The position numbers were made by a program, and so were the translations under genes. From contig NZ_CP072145.1 in NCBI RefSeq assembly GCF_019355555.1, positions 124,001 through 188,000 on the forward strand: 64,000 nt of DNA, written 5' to 3'. This DNA is from Rhizobium sp. L51/94. Its GTDB lineage: Bacteria > Pseudomonadota > Alphaproteobacteria > Rhizobiales > Rhizobiaceae. The notes beneath the pieces were generated by a model. The model did not search any database and was not told the DNA's origin. It saw only the letters and a list, made by a program, of their open reading frames with translations. Position 1 is the stretch's first letter, and every line of letters begins with the position of its first letter. Below are positions 28,336 to 38,403 of this stretch, in pieces.

Positions 28336-28939
28336 AATTCAGGGCGGCGCTGTTTCGTGACGAGGGGGCCGGCGATAATGGCGATATCGCTTGTTAAATT
28401 TTCCCACCAATCCGGAATGGTAAGTTCAACTTCACGGGCCTTAACGCAATCCAAGGCCCCGCCAGGCTCGGAACTAAATTTTTTACATGACAATGCGATG
28501 ACGCGTCTCATAATTTAGCCCGCAGCTTTTGGTCGCATACCGCCAATGCCTCAGTCGTTTTCAACGAGGAGCTATTGTTTCGACTCTGCCAACGCAGAAA
28601 AAATCTCGCGTGGCAAGCGCCGGGGAAGACGCGAGCCCGGCACAATGTCGTCCGCTCGTCTACCCCAAGCGCACCGCTTCCTTTCCAAATTCCTTGGTAG
28701 ATTTCTTCTGCTTTGGCATTCCGGTTTCCCTTCAACTCAAGAAAGCTTCTCCACTTTTCTGAAGAAATTCCCGGCGCAGTTCATCCGTAAAATCGGTGCA
28801 ACATTTCCCAATAACAAACGACACACCGCAACAGTAGCAAGGCGCATAATGCCGTTGTGCTTCGCATCGCGTACAAACATCGATCTAACTCAGTCGCCAA
28901 ATAGGACCGGGTAGAGCGTTTTAGTCAAAGGGAAGTTTC
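28336..28939. other. Gene-poor stretch
   Basis: About 600 bp between the MFS pseudogene and the secreted small protein gene. Short frames only; no recognised feature. Confidence 0.5.
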
Positions 28940-29317
28940 ATGACACGTTATGTCATCGCGTTCACCGCGGCCGCTGCTCTAGTCGCTATCGCCGCCGTAC
29001 CAGCCTTCTCGCAGGTGGTTATCTATGATCGCCAGGCTGCAGATCCTTACTCGGTCGACGGGAACACGGAATCCAACTTTCTACGTTCGTGGAACCGCCA
29101 TCATGACCATCAGAACCGCTGGTCCGGGCAACAGTCTAACTTTGGACCTGATGACGTCATCACGTTGCTTGAAGATCGCGGCTACCGAGTGAAGGATGTT
29201 CAGGATGTCGGCGAACGCTATCTGGTCAAGGCAACCCGTGGCGGCGACAACCTGCTCGTGAGTGTATCGCGGTCGGGCGATATAATGGGTGTCGTCCACG
29301 ACCAGTACCAGAGATAA
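28940..29317 (+). CDS. Secreted small PepSY-like domain protein
   Basis: 125 aa with a signal peptide (IAFTAAAALVAIAAVPAFSQ) and AAAGGGAAG-like binding site (AAAGGGAAG) before the ATG. The C-terminal half, DDVITLLEDRGYRVKDVQDV followed by YLVKATRGGDNLLVSVSRSG, resembles the PepSY/YpeB-like fold found in short periplasmic proteins of rhizobia. Role unknown; may bind a peptidase or small molecule. Stands alone. Confidence 0.7.
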   Translation: MTRYVIAFTAAAALVAIAAVPAFSQVVIYDRQAADPYSVDGNTESNFLRSWNRHHDHQNRWSGQQSNFGPDDVITLLEDRGYRVKDVQDVGERYLVKATRGGDNLLVSVSRSGDIMGVVHDQYQR

Positions 29318-29546
29318 AAGTAATGCCGGATTTCCCACCATGAAGAGCTAACTCGCATATTGATTCCAGGCTCATAGCGTGTCAGCTCTGATTTCCGAAC
29401 GGCTCAAAGCTCAGATGCGTCCTAACCTCGGAAACGTTTGGAGGACGCTGATCCGATGAGCGTGACTTGGCCTTGCATGGGCAATAAAATTAGGGCGCCA
29501 TCCATTGATAGATTTAGAGTTTTGCGCGTAAGGACGAGGGAACCCG

Positions 29547-30980
29547 ATGACACATGCAACGGACGCCATTGTCCAACCGCCACCTATGAATCCACGCATC
29601 CGGCGCATGCTCACAGATCAGATCCTGCCCATGCTTGTTCGCCTAGCCTGGCCAAACGTCCTTATCATGCTGGTACAGGCGTCGACTGGGCTCATAGAGA
29701 CTTGGTGGCTATCCCATCTGGGTACCGATGTGCTCGCCGGAATGGCGCTCGTGTTCCCTGCAGTCATGCTGATGCAGATGATGTCTGCCGGTGCATTCGG
29801 CGGAGCAATTTCGTCAGGGATTGCGCGAGCGCTCGGCGGAGGTCGAAACGCGGACGCAAATCAACTTGCGACCCACGCCATCATCATCAACGTCATTCTT
29901 GGCTTCATATTTACAGCGATCATGCTGGCTTTCGGACGGCGGATTTATCGGGCGCTAGGCGGCGGTGGCAGTGAGATTGAGGCTGCTCTCATCTATTCCA
30001 ATGTTGTTTTCAGCGGGATGGCATTGGTTTGGCTGATGAATGGCCTAGCTAGTATCGTGCGTGGTACGGGCAACGTGCTTGTACCGGGTATCGTCACCTG
30101 CGGCGGTGCGATTGTGCTTGTTTTTGTGTCGCCGCTCCTCATTTTTGGCTTCGGGCCGGTTCCCGCCATGGGGGTTGCCGGTGGAGGATTGGCGTTGCTG
30201 CTCTACAACTTTTGTGGCACCGCTATTCTCGGATGGTATATTTTGTCAGGCCGAAATGCCGTTGTTTTCGGACGTGATGCCTTGCGCTTTGATCACTTTC
30301 GAGACATAGCGCGGCTGGGCGCCGTTTCATCTGTCAACTCTGTGCTCACGAATGTCACGATAGGCGTGGCAACGGCGATTGTGGCTGCTCATTCAAGCGT
30401 GCAGGCAGTCGCAGGCTTCGGTACCGCTGCACGGCTTGAATACCTTCTCATGCCCGTAATATTCGGGATCGGCGCGCCGATGGTTGCCTTGATAGGGACC
30501 AATATCGGCGCCGGTCAGTGCGATCGAGCCATCAAGATTGCGTTAACGGGCGGTGCTCTATCGTTTGCAATTACGGAAACGATTGGTATCATCGCTGCGA
30601 TATTTCCTCATGAATGGATTAGTCTGTTCAGCCATGCTGCCGGGGCTATCGATACAGGCGTAAGCTACCTGCAGGTGATCGGGCCCGTCTACGGGTTCTC
30701 CGGGATGGGCATGGCTCTTTACTTTGCTTCCCAAGGGGCAGGCCAACTGCGCTGGCCTATGTGTTGCGGATTGCTCCGGCTGGCTGTTGCAGGAGTTGGC
30801 GGATGGCTTGCGGTAGAGATTTCAGGCTCGCTACAAGGATTATACGCTGCCATGGCAATCGCACTTGTTGTCTATTCCACACTTTTGGCGCTGGCGATAC
30901 GCTCTGGCGTTTGGTTTCACGCCTCCGCCGATGAGGGCTCAGGCTCCCTGAGGCCGCAGCCGTCCCGCGGCCAGCATTAA
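29547..30980 (+). CDS. MATE-family efflux transporter
   Basis: 477 aa, twelve predicted membrane segments arranged as two similar halves: LAWPNVLIMLVQASTGLIET near the start and FGTAARLEYLLMPVIFGIGA in the second half are typical NorM/DinF-like positions. MATE pumps exchange cationic or organic compounds for Na+ or H+. Substrate cannot be told. The ATG at 29547 starts MTHATDAIVQ; a start at 29586 (MNPRIRRMLTDQ) is also possible. No linked regulator. Confidence 0.92.
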   Translation: MTHATDAIVQPPPMNPRIRRMLTDQILPMLVRLAWPNVLIMLVQASTGLIETWWLSHLGTDVLAGMALVFPAVMLMQMMSAGAFGGAISSGIARALGGGRNADANQLATHAIIINVILGFIFTAIMLAFGRRIYRALGGGGSEIEAALIYSNVVFSGMALVWLMNGLASIVRGTGNVLVPGIVTCGGAIVLVFVSPLLIFGFGPVPAMGVAGGGLALLLYNFCGTAILGWYILSGRNAVVFGRDALRFDHFRDIARLGAVSSVNSVLTNVTIGVATAIVAAHSSVQAVAGFGTAARLEYLLMPVIFGIGAPMVALIGTNIGAGQCDRAIKIALTGGALSFAITETIGIIAAIFPHEWISLFSHAAGAIDTGVSYLQVIGPVYGFSGMGMALYFASQGAGQLRWPMCCGLLRLAVAGVGGWLAVEISGSLQGLYAAMAIALVVYSTLLALAIRSGVWFHASADEGSGSLRPQPSRGQH

Positions 30981-31562
30981 CCAAGTTCGCCCTTCTAGGC
31001 GCACAACGAACTGCGCACCCGAGCCAAACTCTAGCCAACAAGTGCCAGCGTGGGAAAACTTTTGTAAGCGTCAATGTCACTTCTGTTACATTTCTTTGAA
31101 ATGGATAGAATATTTTGGCCTGCGATACGGCTCTTTGGAGCAGGCGGCCTGCGGCACCAGAATGCACAGCGTAGGTAAATGCTGCGACGTTTTAAGATAG
31201 GGTCGCACGGGGATTAGCGATGCGATAGTGCGAGGATCCAAACTGAACCTTAAGCTACGCTCGTAGTCTGACTTTCATGTCGAACCACGCGCATAATGCG
31301 GTGCAAATATCCGGATCGGCTGTGCAATCGGCCGGAAAAATCGGACGCCAACATAAGATATCCTATAAATAACTAATGAAAACATCGTGTTACGCAAAAT
31401 GTATAATAGTAATTATGCGAAGCTCGGGATTATGCGTAGATCACCGCGGCGGGGCAGGTTGAAGACTGTCTTCGCCACGATGAACTTGACATAATCAGAG
31501 TGCTTAAGGAACCTCATCAAGTCGTCAGATGCCCGGAAGCGCCCGGGTGCTGCCCCTGCGGG
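30981..31562. other. AT-rich intergenic stretch next to the RIT element
   Basis: About 580 bp without a recognised gene. It should contain one end of the recombinase-trio element, but its terminal repeats could not be fixed by eye. Confidence 0.5.
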
Positions 31563-32497
31563 CTACAGCTTCATCAGCGCATGCTCCTTCATGGTCAGGT
31601 CTGCCTCGACGTACATGTGCGTTGTTGCAGTGTCTTCGTGACCGAGCCAAAGAGCGATGACGGTGATATCCACGCCAGATTGAAGCAGATGCATCGCTGT
31701 CGTGTGGCGAATAACATGCGGGGTTACTGCTCGACCGGCGAGTGCCGGATGCTCGCGCGTGGCCACTTCAACAGCAAGCTGCAGCCTTTGGGTCACGTTA
31801 GAACGGGTCATGTGGCCACCGCTGCGGTTCGGAAAGAGCATCGCATCGGCCGGCGGCTCACCGAGCCGCCGGCGCCAGCTACGAAGCAGCGACGCCGTTG
31901 GTCGCCACAAAGGCACCGATCGATCCTTGCGGCCTTTGCCATGCAAATGTGCAGCTGGTTGTCCTTCGAGCACGACATCGCCCCAGCGCACGCCGATCAT
32001 CTCGGAAACGCGCCGGTATTGTACAGGGTGCTGAACATGGCACGGTCTCTTTGGCCAGCCCAAGTGCTAGGGTCTGGGGCCTCGATGATGGTGCGGATCT
32101 CGTCTCTCGACAGAAAGCCGACCATGGGCCGGTCAAATCGCTTCTGCGGGATTGCGAGCGCTCGTTCGATGGTGGCCAGTGCATCGATGTCGTGATGTCC
32201 AGCGTATTTTAGGAAAGTCCGTATTGCCGCGAGGCGCGCATTGCGACTTCGCAAGCTGTTGCCACGTTCCTTCTCGAGGTAATCGAGAAATGCCAGGAGC
32301 AACGGCGCGTCGAGGTCCAACAGTGCAATCGCGCTTGGTGTTCGGTGCAGTCGCTGTGCGGCAAATCCCAGGAGCAGCCTCAGCGTGTCGCGATAGGCGG
32401 CAACCGTCTGACGACTGACGGCGCGGTGTTGGCCAAGATGTTCAAGAAAGAAGCGCTGAACAAGGTTAGAGAGGGACGGCGCGTTGCGATCAGACAT
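31563..32497 (-). pseudogene. Third tyrosine recombinase of the trio, frameshifted
   Basis: The N-terminal SAM-like domain (LVQRFFLEHLGQHRAVSRQT) and first catalytic area are open from the ATG at 32497 to about 32,012, where TLYNTGA loses two bases and continues in another frame as RVSEMIGVRWGDVVLEGQPA. The catalytic domain after the shift keeps HVIRHTTAMHLLQSGVD and LGHEDTATTHMYVE, the HxxR, H and Tyr motifs. One frameshift therefore separates the two halves. Its start overlaps the preceding ritB stop. Confidence 0.85.
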
Positions 32498-33094
32498 AGT
32501 CGTTCTCCCGGAGTGCGAAGCCTTCGAAGCGTGATCCGGCGGTGGACATCAGATCGGGGATGCCGGTCATGTACCAATAGGTGTCCGATACCTTGGCGTG
32601 GCCGACATAGGTCGAGAGCGCCGCGATGGCGTTGTCGATGTCGCATCCGTCTGCTTGCCAGCGCTCCAGCCGTCGACAAATGAAGGTGTGCCTCAAATCA
32701 TGAATGCGAACGTGGGGATAGGAACCGCGCGGCATGATTCCGGCTGCGAGGCGCAGCCGTTGAAAGACGCCGTGGACGGTTCGCTTGTTGAGGCGTTGCC
32801 CGCCTGCGATGGTGAAGAAGGCTTGCTCCTCTTCCTTCCTGGCGAAACGCTCTCGGACCAGCAGATATGAATCAAGCGCGCTGGCGACCGACTGATGAAG
32901 CGGCACATGCCGAGACTTTCGGAACTTGGTCATACGCACCGTTGCACAGCAGGCTTCGATATCGACATCGCGCCAGCGCAGGTTGATCGCCTCCGAAATG
33001 CGCAGCCCGGTCGCGGCGATCAATCCGATCAACGCCTCGAACACGACCGATGGCAGCCCGCCCTGCGGTTGGAGGGCGCGTGCCGCGGCCATTA

Positions 33095-34525
33095 GTACTA
33101 CAGTTGCGTTTGATGGCGTGTTTTGTAATGTGATGTCATTGCGGAAGCCTGATGGGTTCGTCGCCATAGTGACCACGCAAGGATGTGGCGAACCCTGATG
33201 GGCGGCGGCAGCAGTAGTCGTGTAATCAGATAGCGGATTTCTGCGACGGTCGGCAATAACGCGAGTGTGCGGGTCAGGCGGCGATTGGAGGATTTGGACT
33301 CCTTTCGTTCGGTTTGCCAGTAGCCGCGCGGCGTAGATCAGCGCCGAGCTTGGCGAGGAAAGCTGCGGCAGCCATGACAAGTGTCATGTGTCGGTTCCAG
33401 CCATGCCACGAGCGTGCTTCGCAATGATCCAGGCCGAGGTCATCCTTAGCGCGCTGAAAGCACTCCTCCACTGTCCATCGCAGCCCGGCGGCACCCGCCA
33501 ACTCGCTCAGTTCTGTACCAGCACGCGCAAAGACAAAATAATAGGCGTGTGCGTCGGGTTCGCGCCGGTTGCGACGGATGAGAAGCCAACGTTCCCATTG
33601 CCCATCAGGACGAGAGCTCAAAGGAATACGTGCCCAATCGTAGAGCCGAAGGCCCTTGGCACCTTCTCCGGCTGCATGACTGGACCAGGCTCCCGCGTCT
33701 AGTTCCGCAGCCATTGTTTCCGGATCAGTTTGCTCGAAGTGTTGCTCACGGACAAAGCGCAGGCGATGATTGGAACGAACTGCCAGACAATACGGCTGGC
33801 CGCGGCCTTCCAGCATACGGCGTAACTTGGAATCCGATCCATAGAGTGCATCAGCCAACACCCATGCGCAAGGCACGCCAGCATCGAGCGCATCGGCAAT
33901 GAGCTTGGCTGCAATGGTCGGCTTGGTCGCGAAGGCTTGCTGCTGTGGGATATGAGCCGCAGCACGACGCGCTTCGCTTTCGCTCCAGTCTTTGGGCAAA
34001 TAAAGCTGCCGATCAATCAGGGTTTGACCAAAACGGCTTGCATAGGCAAGAAAGACGCCGACCTGGCAGTTCTCAATACGTCCAGCCGTGCCCGAATATT
34101 GTCGTGCGACGCCGACAGAGTGTGTGCCTTTTTTCAGGAATCCTGTTTCATCGACCACAAGGACGCCGTCCTCATCGCCAAGTGCCTCTGTTGCATACGT
34201 GCGAACGACGTCGCGCAACTTGTCGGCATCCCATTGGCTGCGCCCCAACAGCGATTGCATCCGATAGGGGCTCTCCAGCCCTGCCTGTTCGGCCATTAAC
34301 CAGCCGGTCTTGCGCTCAACTCCAGACAACAAACCATCTAGGAAGGCACTCGCCGATGCCCGAAGTTCACGTCGACCAAAGACCGCGCCTAGCCGCTGCT
34401 TCAGTGTATCGAGTTCCTGCTGCCATGCCACCACTGAACCGGACCAACCCGCGACAGACATCGAAATCCCTCCCATCAAACATCGGAAGTGAATCACAAT
34501 TTGAATGTAAACGCAACTGTAGTAC
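33095..34525 (-). mobile_element. IS701-like insertion sequence inside the trio
   Basis: A 19-bp perfect inverted repeat, TAGTACTACAGTTGCGTTT at 33093-33111 and its complement at 34509-34527, brackets one transposase. The outermost TA on each side can be read as a TA duplication, because removing 1433 bases restores the ritB frame; a longer duplication was not seen. Exact ends are uncertain by a few bases because the tips are palindromic. Confidence 0.8.
33274..34461 (-). CDS. IS701-like transposase
   Basis: 395 aa from the ATG at 34461 (MSVAGWSGSVVAWQQELDTL); the open frame extends 12 codons upstream. DDE motifs: VLVVDETGFLKKGTHSVGVA, WVLADALYGSDSKLRRML and KDDLGLDHCEARSWHGWNRH. Different in sequence from the IS701 copy at 23.2 kb, so a separate element type. 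Intact. Confidence 0.9.
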   Translation of the reverse strand: MSVAGWSGSVVAWQQELDTLKQRLGAVFGRRELRASASAFLDGLLSGVERKTGWLMAEQAGLESPYRMQSLLGRSQWDADKLRDVVRTYATEALGDEDGVLVVDETGFLKKGTHSVGVARQYSGTAGRIENCQVGVFLAYASRFGQTLIDRQLYLPKDWSESEARRAAAHIPQQQAFATKPTIAAKLIADALDAGVPCAWVLADALYGSDSKLRRMLEGRGQPYCLAVRSNHRLRFVREQHFEQTDPETMAAELDAGAWSSHAAGEGAKGLRLYDWARIPLSSRPDGQWERWLLIRRNRREPDAHAYYFVFARAGTELSELAGAAGLRWTVEECFQRAKDDLGLDHCEARSWHGWNRHMTLVMAAAAFLAKLGADLRRAATGKPNERSPNPPIAA

Positions 34526-34878
34526 TAAGCCGAGGATCTCGTCATCGGTATAGATATGGGGCGTCAACCTCCGCCGCGACTTGCCGAATATCGGCGCTGT
34601 TGGAAACTCTGTCACGGGATCCAGGCGCGTCATGTATGCTGCAAACGGCTTCACAACTGCCAGCCGTCCAGCCCAGGTGAAGGGGTGACTGATCCGCGAC
34701 CGGTCCTTTGCCCAGCGGATGACAAGGTCGTTGGTCAGTGTGCCGCAGTTCTGCTCGTCGGCGAAACCGGCAAAGGACCTCAGCAGCCGAGCGTCGGGGC
34801 CGCTGACGTTGAAGCCGAGCAGAGAGCGTTCCGCCAGGTAGGCTGCGACATGTTCCGTCATTGTTGTCTTCATCGCCA

Positions 34879-36117
34879 TCACGCCCTCCCTGGCCAGGGA
34901 AGAGCGACAGCCGACAGCCGCTCGAAATCGATCTTGGTGTAGATCTTTGATGTGTGAGGCTGCGATGGCGCAGGATATCGGCAATGTGCTTCATCGGTGT
35001 GCCCTCGCGTAGCAGTCGGCTTGCCACGCTGTGGCGCAGAACATGCGGGTCGCACCGATCCCAACCGCACCGGCGAAACGCGGCGATGACTGCACGCTTG
35101 GCTACTCCTGTCTGGACCGGACGATCATAGGGCGCGACATGGCGAACGAAGATCGCCCGGCTCACCGTCTCGGGCCGCTCGTGCCTGAGGTATTCGGCGA
35201 TTGCCTCGCCGGTTGCCCTGGGCAACGGCAGGCAGTCCATGAAATGCGTCTTGGAGCGAGCGATCCTGACTGTTCCGTTCCGCCAATCAATGTCCTCGAT
35301 GCGCAGCTTGACCACTTCCGCACAGCGAAGGCCAAGATCGGTGACGCATCTGACCATGGCATAGGCCCGTCGACCAGATGGTAGATTCGCATCGAACGAT
35401 GCCAGAAGCGCGTCAATCTGGGCTGGTGACAATGTCTCGGGTAGTGACGCCAGACGCCAGTGCGCCGCGCGCGGGATGGCCGGCAGAAGTTTGCTGACCT
35501 TGTCGCCGCACATCTGTCGGTACTTCAGATAGCCGCCTATCGAACTACCCGCGACGCGCACTGCCCCGGCGCCCCAATCGCGACCTTCACCCAGGACGAA
35601 CCGCCTCATTGCTCCGGTATCGATCTTCGTGATGTCGACAGAGCCCGCGCCGAAAGTTTGAGCGAGGAATCTGCCGACAATTAAACCACGTTGCCGCCGT
35701 GTGGTCTCCGCTAAGCCTGCGACGTCACGCATATAGGCATCGAACGTGGCCAGCTCCTTGCTTAGCCCATCCTGCTCGTCATCCGGCCAAATGGCCCTCG
35801 GCCTCAAGCAGTCTCAGCAGGTGACGAATGGCGGTTCGCAGTTCATACCGCGTCCGGCGAACTGGCTCAGGACAACTGCAGATCGGCAGGTGATCGTTAA
35901 GAAAGCGATCCAGCACCGCCGCGCTCAGCGATGAAAGACCAATGCCCTGCTCGCCGAGCCAGCGTGCGAAATGGGCGACGCTCGCGAGATAGACGCGGAT
36001 CACATTGTGCGCGTACCGGTCTTCCCGAAGACGAGCGACATAGCGGTCCTGATAGGATGATAGAGTGCTGGACGATAGCCATGCTTGAGGTCCAGGCTGC
36101 AAAATGATGGGCTTCAT
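34879..36117 (-). pseudogene. First tyrosine recombinase of the trio, two frameshifts
   Basis: Starts MKPIILQPGPQAWLSSSTLS; the first frame ends at EAEGHLAG near 35,779. The reading then shifts into WPDDEQDGLSKELATFDAYM (near 35,790) and carries the core domain with LGLRCAEVVKLRIEDIDW and DPHVLRHSVASRLLREGTPM. Near 34,957 one base is missing after RHRSL; the next frame supplies SKIYTKIDFERLSAVALPWP with the catalytic Tyr and the stop at 34879. Because of the two shifts no full-length product is expected. Confidence 0.83.
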
Positions 36118-36234
36118 GGAAATCTCCCCTTCCAGTGATTGGAGCAGGGAGAATGAAATTATGCGCAGTTGGAATCGTCACGCTGCTTTCGCAATCGCTG
36201 TAAAACAATGGTTTTTTACCGAGGATCCAGAAAG

Positions 36235-36345
36235 CCTACACATAGAGCTTCGCATAATTGCGATTGACGGCTATCGGCCGGATGGTCCGCTCGACGCTGT
36301 TATTGTTGATCTCGATGCGCCCATCAGTCAGGAAAAGCCACCTAG
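36235..36345 (-). pseudogene. IS66 tnpC remnant
   Basis: On the minus strand FLTDGRIEINNNSVERTIRP then IAVNRNYAK is the conserved C-terminal block of IS66 TnpC. Only this ~110-bp piece is left, joined to other sequence on both sides. Confidence 0.7.
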
Positions 36346-36364
36346 AGCGATGTAAGGGACGCCC

Positions 36365-36460
36365 TCCATGCTTCGTCCTGACGGGCGGCGAGACCTCCGA
36401 CTACCGGCGCACGCGAGAAATAGTTGTCAGGGTCCACCCACACTGGCTGCTAGTGGTGCA
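36365..36460 (+). pseudogene. Possible IS5-type transposase remnant
   Basis: The plus-strand peptide CFVLTGGETSDYRRT resembles the LTGGxxSD motif of IS5-family transposases. Too short for a firm call. Confidence 0.35.
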
Positions 36461-36525
36461 GCGCGCGAAGCTTCGTGGTGATGACACGCATGGTGCGGTC
36501 CAATAGGTCCATTGGCGCTTCGATT

Positions 36526-37404
36526 CTATCCAGCTCTGGAGCTATTGTTTCTCGAGCGATCGGTTGAATAGAGTTCCTGGCGCAAACGTTGATAGCTTTC
36601 TGCTAGTCTCTCGCTTACTTTTTCCACCTCGCCCAACTTACCGTCGGATACGATATTTGATGATGTTATGCGTAATACGGCTGCTTCGAGTTCACCTAAC
36701 TCGGTGTCATTTCGAGTTGCCGGATTGTTCGATGAACGTGTCTCTTGTGATTGAGAATTTTTGAAATCGTGTTCTATGTTCCAATACAAGTCTTCGTGGT
36801 TGCCATCACCACTTCGAAGCTCATCAATACGACTACGATGTACATCTGAGAGGAAATTCTGCGCACACACGAGAAATTCGGCGGCACTTCCCTGATCGTC
36901 AGAATGGTCAGCTCTGTCAAACAGATGGAGCGCGTGATCAATTAAACGATTTTTATCATTCGCATCGAATAAGTCGAGCTTCTCTTTGAGTAATTGCAGA
37001 GCCTCAGCTTGCTTTTGCTGTTCGGGGAGATGGAGGACTTGGTCAACGAGTGTCGTTCTACGCTGTGACGTCTGGAAATCGATGATCGGAATGACACTCT
37101 TGAGCCGTGGCTGCGTCACAGCCTGGTCATCGCGCGGCACCACGTTTTCAAACAGCCTGCTTGCAGACGTCCCGAGACGATTAAGCTTATGTTTAAAGTC
37201 GCCGGTAGGCCCATCTTTCAGCATTTGCCTCGCTTCACGGCCAGCCTTTTCGAACCTTCCGAGCTCGGCGGCTGTTTTTACTGGATCGGGAGTAACCAGC
37301 CTGGAGAATATATCTGCGACTGAATCTGTGTTCATATTCTTATGGAGTCCGGAACTTTCGCTATTATCGATCTTACCGGGATTTTCCGCATTCAATCGCT
37401 TCAT
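36526..37404 (-). CDS. Candidate VirB/D4 T4SS effector, family unknown
   Basis: 292 aa from the second of two close ATGs (37404; GGAAA at suitable distance). Hydrophilic and mostly helical, without signal peptide or membrane segment. Two similar helical units (TLVDQVLHLPEQQKQAEALQ and RLIDHALHLFDRADHSDDQG) suggest an internal repeat. The C terminus has R-QELYSTD-R-S-R followed by NNSSRAG, which fits the Arg pattern R-x7-R-x-R described for proteins moved by the Agrobacterium VirB/D4 system. A vir-box-like palindrome lies ~105 bp upstream. Rhizobial T3SS effectors are an alternative; no tts box was seen. Function in the host unknown. Confidence 0.65.
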   Translation of the reverse strand: MKRLNAENPGKIDNSESSGLHKNMNTDSVADIFSRLVTPDPVKTAAELGRFEKAGREARQMLKDGPTGDFKHKLNRLGTSASRLFENVVPRDDQAVTQPRLKSVIPIIDFQTSQRRTTLVDQVLHLPEQQKQAEALQLLKEKLDLFDANDKNRLIDHALHLFDRADHSDDQGSAAEFLVCAQNFLSDVHRSRIDELRSGDGNHEDLYWNIEHDFKNSQSQETRSSNNPATRNDTELGELEAAVLRITSSNIVSDGKLGEVEKVSERLAESYQRLRQELYSTDRSRNNSSRAG

Positions 37405-37508
37405 CGTCATATTTCCTTTCCGAGCTGCGTCACCGGAAGCACACGTGAACTTTGATTTTAGAGACAGGCATGGTTATCGACCGAAGTACGAATTTCAACC
37501 AATTTTGC

Positions 37509-37522
37509 CTTACAATTGTAAG
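37509..37522. promoter_or_regulatory. vir-box-like palindrome upstream of the candidate effector
   Basis: CTTACAATTGTAAG is symmetrical, and in either direction TACAATTGTAAG matches the VirG-binding pattern TNCAATTGAAAY at 10 of 12 positions. It lies about 105 bp before the ATG at 37404 and outside the neighbouring IS66 (which begins at 37544). VirA/VirG control is inferred. Confidence 0.5.
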
Positions 37523-37634
37523 AGGGATTGAGTGCCGAAGATCGTATCGCTCCGGCGTGGACCGCCTTGCGAGTTTTGGGCGATATCGTGATTTTGCGCT
37601 CTTGAGAGTGGAATTAAGAGCGCAATGAGGACCT

Positions 37635-37982
37635 ATGGCACAGGCCATTTTGCTGACGGGTCAAGAACGGCGTCGTCGTTGGTCACCGGCTGATCGGCTG
37701 GAAATTCTGGAGGCAGCATTCGCGCCGGGTGCAAATGTGTCGGAGGTAGCGCGTCGTTTTGATGTTTCGACGGGGCTGCTCTACACGTGGCGCCGCCAGG
37801 CGCTGTCGGCTGCGGTGACGGATGGTCCTGCCTTCGTGCCCGCGACGGTCGTGGGTGCCGCGGGCGGTGGCGATGTCGTTGCGGCGACGATCGCTGTGGA
37901 CTTTGCGAACGGTACCAAGGTGAGGATTTCGTCCGGGGCACCTTGTGATCTTGCCGCAGCAGTAATGCGAGCGCTCAAATGA
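37635..37982 (+). CDS. tnpA: IS66 TnpA DNA-binding protein
   Basis: 115 aa, HTH region RRRRWSPADRLEILEAAFAP and VARRFDVSTGLLYTWRRQAL. Its stop overlaps the tnpB ATG (ATGA). Presumed to bind the element ends. Confidence 0.9.
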   Translation: MAQAILLTGQERRRRWSPADRLEILEAAFAPGANVSEVARRFDVSTGLLYTWRRQALSAAVTDGPAFVPATVVGAAGGGDVVAATIAVDFANGTKVRISSGAPCDLAAAVMRALK

Positions 37983-38326
37983 TCCCGATCAGTTCGAGCG
38001 TGCGTGTTTGGATTGCGAGCGGCCATTGCGATATGCGCAAAGGGATGCAGGGTCTTGCTCTGATCGTGCAGGAAGGTCTGGGCCGTGATCCGTTCAAGGG
38101 GGACGTTTTTGTCTTCCGGGGGAAAAGTGGCCGGCTGATCAAGGCTCTTTGGCATGACGGAATTGGCCTTTCGCTATACGCAAAGCGGCTTGAGCGCGGC
38201 CGTTTCATTTGGCCGGCGACGGAGGGTGGAGCGATTGCGCTGACGGCTGGCCAGATGTCCTATCTGCTTGAGGGAATTGACTGGCGAAACCCGCAGCAGA
38301 CATGGCGCCCGACGAGCGCGGGATAG
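37979..38326 (+). CDS. tnpB: IS66 accessory protein TnpB
   Basis: 115 aa with the Orf2 signature: VWIASGHCDMRKGMQGLALI, FRGKSGRLIKALWHDGIGLS, KRLERGRFIWP. ATGA overlap with tnpA. Intact. Confidence 0.93.
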   Translation: MIPISSSVRVWIASGHCDMRKGMQGLALIVQEGLGRDPFKGDVFVFRGKSGRLIKALWHDGIGLSLYAKRLERGRFIWPATEGGAIALTAGQMSYLLEGIDWRNPQQTWRPTSAG

Positions 38327-38403
38327 CGTTTTTTTGGCGGGATTGCGTGCGGCAGCACCAAGAAAAGCTATACAAATCAGTGGTTTTGTGATTCACTTCG
38401 AGC

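Larger units (their letters stand above)
32490..34879 (-). pseudogene. Second tyrosine recombinase of the trio, split by an insertion sequence
   Basis: N-terminal part (34,879 to ~34,526): MTEHVAAYLAERSLLG to IYTDDEILGL. C-terminal part (~33,094 to 32,490): MAAARALQPQGGLPSVVFEA, the Arg motif ATGLRISEAINLRW, VRIHDLRHTF and YVGHAKVSDTYWYMTGIPDL with the catalytic Tyr. Removing 33,095-34,525 plus one TA leaves an in-frame join LGL-MAAARA. The ATG at 34879 overlaps the ritA stop (TGATG), as expected for a RIT operon. Confidence 0.85.
31563..36117 (-). mobile_element. RIT element: three tandem tyrosine recombinases, all inactivated
   Basis: Three overlapping tyrosine-recombinase genes in one direction (order ritA, ritB, ritC from high to low coordinate) with stop/start overlaps, the layout of Recombinase-In-Trio elements. 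ritA carries two frameshifts, ritB an IS701-like insertion, ritC one frameshift. Coordinates are those of the genes; the element ends were not determined. Confidence 0.82.
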
